Origin: Actinomycetes bacterium
GTDB taxonomy: Bacteria; Actinomycetota; Actinomycetes; Actinomycetales; Cellulomonadaceae
Direction: 5' to 3'
DNA: 8,404 nt
NCBI GenBank assembly: GCA_023412515.1
Contig: JAEYNO010000354.1
Coordinates: 1 to 8,404 of the forward strand
In this document: positions 1 through 4,599 of the stretch, piece by piece
Layout of the letters: each line of letters opens with the position of its first letter
How positions within the stretch are numbered: position 1 is the stretch's first letter
Made by a program: the position numbers and the translations under genes
The notes under the pieces: generated by a model
What the model saw: only the letters and a program-made list of their open reading frames with translations
Told to the model about the DNA's origin: nothing
Database searches by the model: none

Positions 1-92
1 CGACCACCGCCGACAACGCCCTGACCGCCAAGGCCGCGATGCTCCACGGCATGGGCATCGAGGTCCACCTCTGCGGCGACGTCCACATCTGA
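1..92 (+). CDS. C-terminal end of an unrecognised protein (5' truncated by window)
   Basis: An open frame runs in from the left edge (first full codon at base 3) and stops at TGA 90-92, leaving 29 residues that end in HGMGIEVHLCGDVHI. The codons show the G/C-rich third positions of the neighbouring genes, which supports real coding. The tail has an alternating hydrophobic strand (IEVHLCGDV) that would fit the last strand of an alpha/beta fold, but I do not recognise the family and assign no function. The gene is convergent with the LacI-family gene, with only 35 bases between the two stops, so it is probably not part of the operon transcribed rightward from 1242. Confidence 0.6.
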   Translation, partial: TTADNALTAKAAMLHGMGIEVHLCGDVHI

Positions 93-97
93 CCACC

Positions 98-119
98 GGA
101 GCAGGCACGGAGCAGGCAC
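98..119. repeat. Perfect tandem duplication of an 11-bp unit
   Basis: The unit GGAGCAGGCAC occurs twice head to tail (98-108 and 109-119) in the 35-base gap between the two convergent stop codons. It looks like a simple local duplication. No terminator hairpin with a T-tract is visible in this gap. Confidence 0.75.
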
Positions 120-127
120 CGTACGCC

Positions 128-1129
128 TCACCCCGCGCGCGTCGACCCCCGCACCACGAGCGACACGGGGTTGACGACGTGCTCGGGCGCGGCGTCGGCC
201 CCGGACATCCGCTGCTCGAGCAGCCGCATCGCGGTCGCGGCGAGCTCGCGCGAGTGCGGGTCGACCGACGTGAGCCGGGGGACCAGGAAGTCGGAGAACA
301 GCAGGTCGTCGAAACCGACGACCTGCACGTCCTGCGGGATGCGCAGGCCATGCTCGGCCAGCGCCGACATCGCGCCGAGGGCGACCATGTCGGTCACGGC
401 GAAGACGGCGTCGAACGGCACGCCGTCGGCGATGAGCGCGGTGAGCGCGGCGCGCGCGTGGCGGACGTCGTAGTCCTGCACGGGGACGACGAGTCGCGGG
501 TCGGCGGCGACGCCCGCGTCGGCGTGCGCCTGCCGCCAGCCGGCGAGGCGCGAGTGCGAGATGCCGAACTCGGCGCCGAGCGACCCGCCCAGCACGACGA
601 CGCGGCGCGCGCCGTGCTCGAGCAGGTGCGCGGTGGCCAGGCGCCCGCCCTCCTCGTTGGCGAGGCGGACGTGGTCGACCGTGGCGGGCATGGGGCGCTC
701 GCCCAGCACGACCAGCGGCGTGCGGCGGCGGGCGCGCTCGACGTCGTCGTGGTCGAGCCCGACGGCCGAGAGCAGCACGCCGTCGAACATCTGCAGGCGC
801 TGGAACGTGATGGCGGCGCGCTCGGACTCGGTGAGGGCGGACGTGCGCTCGAGCACGAGGTGGCGGCCGGTGGCCTCGGCGAGCACGGCGAGCTTGTCGG
901 CGATCTCGCCGAAGTAGTCGTGCACCGACGGCACGATGAGCGCGATCGTGTCCGAGCGGCCCACGCGCAGGTGGCGCGCGGTCAGGTTGACCTCGTAGCC
1001 CAGCTCGTCCGCGACCGCGAGGATCCGTGACCGGGTGGCCTCCGAGACGCGCCCGCGGGCCGTCAGCGCGTTGGACACGGTCGTCACGGTGACGCCGGTC
1101 CGCTGCGCGATGTCGCTCATGGTGACCAT
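128..1129 (-). CDS. LacI-family transcriptional regulator
   Basis: A sugar-responsive DNA-binding repressor of 333 residues, the usual length for LacI/GalR proteins. The N-terminal helix-turn-helix covers about residues 4-24 (MSDIAQRTGVTVTTVSNAL), with TTVSNAL as the recognition helix. The hinge helix NLTARHLRVG (48-57) keeps the leucine (L54) that in PurR and LacI wedges into a central CG step. From about residue 61 to the end is a periplasmic-binding-protein-like effector domain, including the typical late DDL segment before a VDPHSRELAATAM helix. The start at 1129 is chosen because a GGAGG (complement of 1135-1139) lies 5 bases upstream; the internal Met4 would be 14 bases away. A weak minus-strand -10 (complement of 1147-1152) is possible. 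The gene is divergent from the oxidoreductase operon and has a palindromic CG-centred site upstream, so local, possibly autogenous, control is likely. The effector is unknown. Confidence 0.93.
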   Translation of the reverse strand: MVTMSDIAQRTGVTVTTVSNALTARGRVSEATRSRILAVADELGYEVNLTARHLRVGRSDTIALIVPSVHDYFGEIADKLAVLAEATGRHLVLERTSALTESERAAITFQRLQMFDGVLLSAVGLDHDDVERARRRTPLVVLGERPMPATVDHVRLANEEGGRLATAHLLEHGARRVVVLGGSLGAEFGISHSRLAGWRQAHADAGVAADPRLVVPVQDYDVRHARAALTALIADGVPFDAVFAVTDMVALGAMSALAEHGLRIPQDVQVVGFDDLLFSDFLVPRLTSVDPHSRELAATAMRLLEQRMSGADAAPEHVVNPVSLVVRGSTRAG

Positions 1130-1171
1130 CGCAACCTCCGCTGGGGATCATGGCAGACGCCCCGCGGGCGG

Positions 1172-1200
1172 TTGACGGGACCCAGGGGTCGTGGCAGCCT
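1172..1200 (+). promoter_or_regulatory. Putative promoter of the oxidoreductase/ThuA operon
   Basis: TTGACG (1172-1177) and CAGCCT (1195-1200) are separated by 17 bases. The -35 is near consensus; the -10 is poor but resembles the TAGCCT of the transporter promoter at 4415-4443, which also has a 17-base spacer. Transcription would start near 1207, giving a leader of about 35 bases. The spacer contains a small palindrome, GACCC-AG-GGGTC (1179-1190), which could be a further protein site or chance. Confidence 0.55.
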
Positions 1201-1212
1201 GCTGGGACCAGA

Positions 1213-1224
1213 TTGATCGATAAA
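1213..1224. promoter_or_regulatory. Putative LacI-family operator
   Basis: TTGATCGATAAA is symmetric at 5 of 6 base-pair positions around a central CG (1218-1219), the usual design of LacI/GalR operators. It lies just downstream of the predicted start of transcription (about +6 to +18), where binding would block transcription of the 1242 operon. It is 84 bases from the start codon of the divergent lacI-family gene. That the neighbouring regulator binds it is inferred from position and symmetry. Confidence 0.6.
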
Positions 1225-1241
1225 CCTCCGCGGGAGTCCCA

Positions 1242-2465
1242 TTGTCGCGACCCTCCACGTCCGAGCTGCGCGTCGCCCTGATCGGCACCGGCTTCATGGG
1301 CCGGGCCCACTCGCACGCGTGGCGCACGGCCGGCGCCTTCTTCGACCTCCCTCGTCGCCCCCGCCTGCAGGTCGTGGTCGGCCGCGACCCCGGCCGCACG
1401 CGCGACCTGGCTGACCGGTTCGGCTGGGACGAGGCCCTGACCGACTGGCGCGCCGTCGTCGAGCGTGACGACGTCGACGTCGTCGACATCTGCACGCCGG
1501 GCGACACGCACGAGCCGATCGCCCTGGCCGCCCTGGCGGCCGGCAAGCACGTGCTGTGCGAGAAGCCGCTCGCGAACTCCGTGCCCGAGGCCGAGCGCAT
1601 GGCCGCCGCCGCGCGCGACGCCCGCACGCGCGGCGTGCTGGCCATGTGCGGGTTCAGCTACCGCCGCACGCCCGCCCTGGCGCTCGCGCGCCGGCTCGTC
1701 GCCGAGGGCTTCACGGGCGAGATCCGGCACGTGCGGGCGCAGTACCTGCAGGACTGGCTCTCCGACCCCGACGCGCCGCTGACGTGGCGGCTCGACGCGA
1801 CCCGCGCGGGCAGCGGCACGCTCGGCGACATCGCCGCGCACTCGGTCGACACCGCGCAGTGGCTCACGGGCCGCCGCATCACCGACGTCTCGGCGGTGCT
1901 CCGCACGTTCGTCACCGACCGCCCGGTGGGCGGCGATCACGTCGGCCTCGGCGGGCGCGGCGACGGCGGCGAGCGCGGCCCCGTCACCGTGGACGACGCC
2001 GCGGCGTTCACCGCGTCGTTCGACGGCGGCGCGCTCGGCGTCTTCGAGGCCACGCGCCTGGCCACGGGCCGTCGCAACGCCAACCGCATCGAGATCGACG
2101 GCGAGCTGGGCTCGATCGCGTTCGACTACGAGCGCAGCAACGAGCTCGAGGTCTACGACGCGCGCGACGACGCCCGCACGCAGGGCTTCCGCCGCGTGCA
2201 GGTCACCGAGCCCGTCCACCCCTACATGTCGGCGTGGTGGCCCGCCGGGCACGGCATCGGCTACGAGCACGGCTTCACCCACCAGGTCGTCGACCTGGTG
2301 CGGGCGATCGCCGAGGGCGCCGACCCGTCCCCGACGTTCGACGACGCGCTCGACGTGCAGCGCGTCCTCGACGCCGTCGCCGTCAGCGCGGCCGACCGCT
2401 CGGCCCGCACGCCCGTCGTCCGTCCCCAGGACGCAGCACCCACGAACGAGGAGGTGGGTGCGTGA
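1242..2465 (+). CDS. Gfo/Idh/MocA-family oxidoreductase
   Basis: A cytoplasmic NAD(P)-dependent sugar or polyol dehydrogenase of 407 residues. The N-terminal Rossmann domain opens with GTGFMGRAH (GxGxxG at 15-20). GKHVLCEKPL follows, with the family's EKP at 107-109 (K108). The C-terminal domain has GDIAAHSVD with D196, H200 and D203, the expected catalytic arrangement. The start is TTG: an in-frame TAA at 1221-1223 limits the frame, no ATG or GTG precedes the Rossmann motif, and GGGAG (1232-1236) sits 5 bases upstream. It is the first gene of a three-gene set and overlaps the ThuA gene by 4 bases (GTGA). The pairing with ThuA recalls ThuB of rhizobial trehalose/sucrose catabolism, which oxidises disaccharides to 3-keto forms. 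The substrate here cannot be read from sequence. Confidence 0.93.
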   Translation: MSRPSTSELRVALIGTGFMGRAHSHAWRTAGAFFDLPRRPRLQVVVGRDPGRTRDLADRFGWDEALTDWRAVVERDDVDVVDICTPGDTHEPIALAALAAGKHVLCEKPLANSVPEAERMAAAARDARTRGVLAMCGFSYRRTPALALARRLVAEGFTGEIRHVRAQYLQDWLSDPDAPLTWRLDATRAGSGTLGDIAAHSVDTAQWLTGRRITDVSAVLRTFVTDRPVGGDHVGLGGRGDGGERGPVTVDDAAAFTASFDGGALGVFEATRLATGRRNANRIEIDGELGSIAFDYERSNELEVYDARDDARTQGFRRVQVTEPVHPYMSAWWPAGHGIGYEHGFTHQVVDLVRAIAEGADPSPTFDDALDVQRVLDAVAVSAADRSARTPVVRPQDAAPTNEEVGA

Positions 2466-3154
2466 GGCGCGCCCTGGTCGTCCGCGGCGGATGGGACGGG
2501 CACCAGCCCGTCGCCGCCACCGAGCTGTTCCTGCCGTTCCTGCGCGAGCAGGGCTTCGAGGTCGACGTCCACGAGACCAACGAGGTCTACGCGGACGCCG
2601 AGGTCATGGCCGCCACCGACCTGGTGGTGCAGAGCGTGACGATGTCGAGCATCGGCCACGACGAGCTCGGGGGCCTGCGCGGCGCCGTCGAGGCGGGCAC
2701 GGGCCTGGTCGGCTGGCACGGCGGCATCGCCGACTCCTACCGCAACAGCTCGGACTACCTGCAGCTGGTCGGCGGGCAGTTCGCGACCCACCCCGGCAAG
2801 GAGCCGTCGCTGCGCGTCGGCGACGAGACCGACAACTACCTGCCGTACACGGTCGAGATCACCGACCTGGGCCGCGAGCACCCGATCACCGCGGGGCTCG
2901 ACGACTTCGAGCTCGAGTCCGAGCAGTACTGGGTGCTGCACGACGACCTCGTCGACGTCCTGGCGACCACGACCCACCCGACCCAGCCGTACCACCCGTG
3001 GCACCGGCCGATCACGTCGCCCGCGGTGTGGACGCGGCACTGGGGGAAGGGGCGGATCGTCGTCGCGACGCCCGGCCACACGCCCGAGGTGCTGCAGCAC
3101 CCGTCGGTGCGCACGATCGTCGAGCGCGGCATGCTCTGGGCGGCGCGCGCGTGA
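2462..3154 (+). CDS. ThuA-domain protein (trehalose-utilisation family)
   Basis: A soluble protein of 230 residues, the usual length for stand-alone ThuA-like proteins, which have a class I glutamine-amidotransferase-like fold. Visible family features are the first strand ALVVRGGWDGHQP (4-16), the GLVGWHGG segment around W85-G88 followed by a QLVGGQF stretch, an EHPITAGLDDF segment, and the terminal WGKGRIVVATPGH (GH at 205-206) before a helix ending in GMLWA. The start is GTG 2462, preceded by AGGAGG (2449-2454) at 7 bases, one of the best ribosome sites here. It overlaps the upstream stop and the downstream start by 4 bases each, so all three proteins should be made together. ThuA proteins act with Gfo/Idh/MocA partners in keto-disaccharide metabolism; their exact reaction is not well settled. 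Confidence 0.9.
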   Translation: MRRALVVRGGWDGHQPVAATELFLPFLREQGFEVDVHETNEVYADAEVMAATDLVVQSVTMSSIGHDELGGLRGAVEAGTGLVGWHGGIADSYRNSSDYLQLVGGQFATHPGKEPSLRVGDETDNYLPYTVEITDLGREHPITAGLDDFELESEQYWVLHDDLVDVLATTTHPTQPYHPWHRPITSPAVWTRHWGKGRIVVATPGHTPEVLQHPSVRTIVERGMLWAARA

Positions 3155-4284
3155 GCCGCGTCGGCATCGGCGTCGTGGGCGTCGGCGTCATCTCGCGGAC
3201 GTACCTCGACACGCTCACCGCGCACGGCGGCGTCGACGTGGTCGCCGTCGCGGACCTCGACCTGGACCGCGCCCGCCAGGTCGCCGATCAGCACCCCGGC
3301 ACGCGCGCCGTCGACGTCGCGACGCTGCTGGCGGACCCCGCGGTCGACGTGGTCCTCAACCTCACGGTGCCGCTCGCGCACGAGGAGGTCGCGCTCGCCG
3401 CGATCGGCGCGGGCAAGCACGTGTTCGGGGAGAAGCCGCTCACGGCCACGCCGGAGGGCGCGCGACGCGTGCTCACGGCCGCCCACGCCGCGGGCGTCCG
3501 CGTCGGGTGCGCGCCGGACACCGTGCTGGGCACGGGCGTGCAGACGGCGCGCGCCGTGGTCGAGGCGGGCACGATCGGGCGGCCGTCGAGCGCGCTCGCG
3601 ACGTGGGTGTCGCCCGGGCACGAGGGCTGGCACCCGCAGCCCGACTTCTACTACCGCGCGGGCGGTGGCCCGCTGCTCGACATGGGGCCGTACTACCTGA
3701 CGGCCCTCGTGCACCTGCTCGGGCCCGTGACGCACGTGCAGGGCGCCGCGGGGCGCGCACGGGACGAACGCGTCATCGGGTCCGGCCCGCGGGCCGGCGA
3801 GCGCGTGCCGGTCGAGGTCGCGACGCACGTGACGGGCCTGCTGGAGCACGCGGGCGGCGCGATCTCGACCGTGACGGTGAGCTTCGACGGCGGGCGCTCG
3901 CGCGCGCGGCCGATCGAGGTGCACGGCGAGCGCGGCTCGGTGTCGGTGCCCGACCCCAACGCGTTCGACGGCGAGGTCGAGGTGTGGACCCCCGACGCGG
4001 GCTGGCACGCGGTCCCGCCGGGTGCGGGGTACGCGGGGTCGGCCCGCGGGATCGGCCTGCTCGACATGGTCGACGCCGTCGGACCGGGCGGCGGGGCGCA
4101 CCGCGCGAGCGGCGGGCTCGCGGCGCACGTGCTCGAGGTGATGACGTCGCTCCTGGCGTCCGCCGACGGCGGGGGACGCGTGCCGGTCGCGTCGCGGCCC
4201 GCCGTGCCGCCGCTCGTGCCGTACACGGCGCGCGACGCGTGGTGCGCGCCGCGGCCGTGGGGGGTGGTCGCCGCCGAGCGCTGA
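3151..4284 (+). CDS. Gfo/Idh/MocA-family oxidoreductase, second paralogue
   Basis: A 377-residue predicted NAD(P)-dependent dehydrogenase. The nucleotide-binding loop is GVGVIS (10-15), so the third glycine of GxGxxG is serine. GKHVFGEKPL carries EKP at 94-96 (K95). The second motif reads LLDMGPYYLTALVHLLGP, with D177 and Tyr at 181-182 where the first paralogue has D196 and H200; D203 there corresponds to T184 here. Glucose-fructose oxidoreductase also has an active-site tyrosine in this motif, so this need not mean loss of activity. The two paralogues are distant rather than recent duplicates. The start is GTG 3151, overlapping the ThuA stop by 4 bases; there is no convincing Shine-Dalgarno, so translation probably depends on coupling to ThuA. 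Oxidation or re-reduction of a keto-sugar intermediate is plausible but inferred. Confidence 0.92.
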   Translation: MSRVGIGVVGVGVISRTYLDTLTAHGGVDVVAVADLDLDRARQVADQHPGTRAVDVATLLADPAVDVVLNLTVPLAHEEVALAAIGAGKHVFGEKPLTATPEGARRVLTAAHAAGVRVGCAPDTVLGTGVQTARAVVEAGTIGRPSSALATWVSPGHEGWHPQPDFYYRAGGGPLLDMGPYYLTALVHLLGPVTHVQGAAGRARDERVIGSGPRAGERVPVEVATHVTGLLEHAGGAISTVTVSFDGGRSRARPIEVHGERGSVSVPDPNAFDGEVEVWTPDAGWHAVPPGAGYAGSARGIGLLDMVDAVGPGGGAHRASGGLAAHVLEVMTSLLASADGGGRVPVASRPAVPPLVPYTARDAWCAPRPWGVVAAER

Positions 4285-4317
4285 CGTCCGGTCGGCGCCC
4301 CCGCGGCGGTCGACGCA

Positions 4318-4342
4318 CCGCTGTCGAAAGTATCGACAGCGG
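4318..4342. repeat. Perfect 10-bp inverted repeat with 5-base centre
   Basis: CCGCTGTCGA (4318-4327) and its exact reverse complement (4333-4342) flank AAGTA. It begins 34 bases after the stop of the second oxidoreductase, so in RNA it could be a terminator-like hairpin, although no T-run follows. As DNA it has dyad symmetry centred on 4330 and its core CGAAAGTATCG (4325-4335) resembles the CGAA-N-TTCG type of LacI-family operators reported for xylose/xylan genes in streptomycetes. A related copy lies at the promoter (4446-4456), which favours the operator reading; both roles are possible. Confidence 0.6.
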
Positions 4343-4382
4343 CTCCGTCGCGACCTCGACCTGGGCGTCCGTCCACCGTCGC

Positions 4383-4392
4383 TTAATCGTTA
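4383..4392. promoter_or_regulatory. Possible LacI-type half-conserved operator
   Basis: TTAATCGTTA shares 8 of 10 bases with TTGATCGATA at 1213-1222 (pattern TTRATCGWTA), and its outer TAA/TTA triplets are symmetric. It lies 22 bases upstream of the transporter -35. It is the best match I saw to the operator in front of the oxidoreductase operon, but the motif is short and the evidence is modest. Confidence 0.35.
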
Positions 4393-4414
4393 CTTCACAG
4401 GCGGTTCGCGGGTC

Positions 4415-4443
4415 TTGACGGGGTGAATGTCGGGACCTAGCCT
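4415..4443 (+). promoter_or_regulatory. Promoter of the sugar ABC transporter operon
   Basis: TTGACG (4415-4420), a 17-base spacer, then TAGCCT (4438-4443) make a good housekeeping-sigma type promoter. Transcription should start near 4450, giving a leader of about 150 bases before the solute-binding protein. Element sequences and spacing closely resemble the promoter at 1172-1200, suggesting that both operons use the same sigma factor. Confidence 0.65.
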
Positions 4444-4445
4444 CC

Positions 4446-4456
4446 TGAAACTATCG
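4446..4456. promoter_or_regulatory. Putative operator over the transporter transcription start
   Basis: TGAAACTATCG matches CGAAAGTATCG at 4325-4335 in 9 of 11 positions. It begins 2 bases after the -10 element and covers the expected transcription start, a typical repressor position. The two copies are 121 bases centre to centre, so a looping or cooperative arrangement is conceivable. Which regulator binds is unknown. Confidence 0.45.
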
Positions 4457-4501
4457 GTCCCCGGTCGCGTCAACCTGTTTTTCGTGCATCGACCGGGGTC
4501 C
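4456..4501 (+). promoter_or_regulatory. Stem-loop at the 5' end of the transporter mRNA leader
   Basis: GGTCCCCGGTCG (4456-4467) pairs with CGACCGGGGTCC (4490-4501) at 11 of 12 positions, with one T-T mismatch, around a 22-base loop containing TTTTT. A smaller hairpin, CCGCC-CGAC-GGCGG, follows at 4521-4534. Lying within a few bases of the predicted transcript 5' end, the large stem could protect the mRNA or modulate expression. I recognise no known riboswitch. Confidence 0.5.
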
Positions 4502-4599
4502 CGCACGAGGACCTGCACCACCGCCCGACGGCGGACGGTGGCGGCCGGTCCGCGGCCCGGTCGGCGTAGCCCGGGCCTGGACTCGATGAGGAGACCTAC

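Larger units (their letters stand above)
4285..4599 (+). other. Non-coding regulatory interval between oxidoreductase and transporter genes
   Basis: This 315-base stretch has no credible gene. Reading left to right it holds a perfect inverted repeat (4318-4342) containing one operator-like core, an ATCG-centred motif (4383-4392), the transporter promoter (4415-4443), a second copy of the first operator-like motif over the expected transcription start (4446-4456), and a leader of about 150 bases with two hairpins. Its more T/A-rich islands stand out from the surrounding coding DNA, as expected for a control region. Confidence 0.7.

Noticed and set aside
179..1030. Long plus-strand open frame opposite the LacI-family gene (283 codons)
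   Set aside because: Its composition (runs of Arg, Gly, Glu, Ala, Val) is typical of an antisense frame in G+C-rich DNA, it has no recognisable domain, and the minus-strand gene has clear family motifs along its whole length.
1118..1120. Met4 as the start of the LacI-family gene
   Set aside because: It would fit the family alignment, but the GGAGG would then be 14 bases away, against 5 bases for the Met at 1127-1129.
1556..2461. Upstream extension of the ThuA reading frame
   Set aside because: The extension is Arg/Ala/His-rich frame-shadow of the first oxidoreductase. The GTG at 2462 has a strong AGGAGG and gives the normal ThuA length.
2458..3150. Upstream extension of the second oxidoreductase frame over the ThuA gene
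   Set aside because: The extension is low-complexity Arg-rich sequence; the Rossmann domain begins right after the GTG at 3151, which also makes the 4-base overlap.
4451..4599. Known riboswitch class in the transporter leader
   Set aside because: Only simple hairpins are visible; I could match no conserved core of a known riboswitch.
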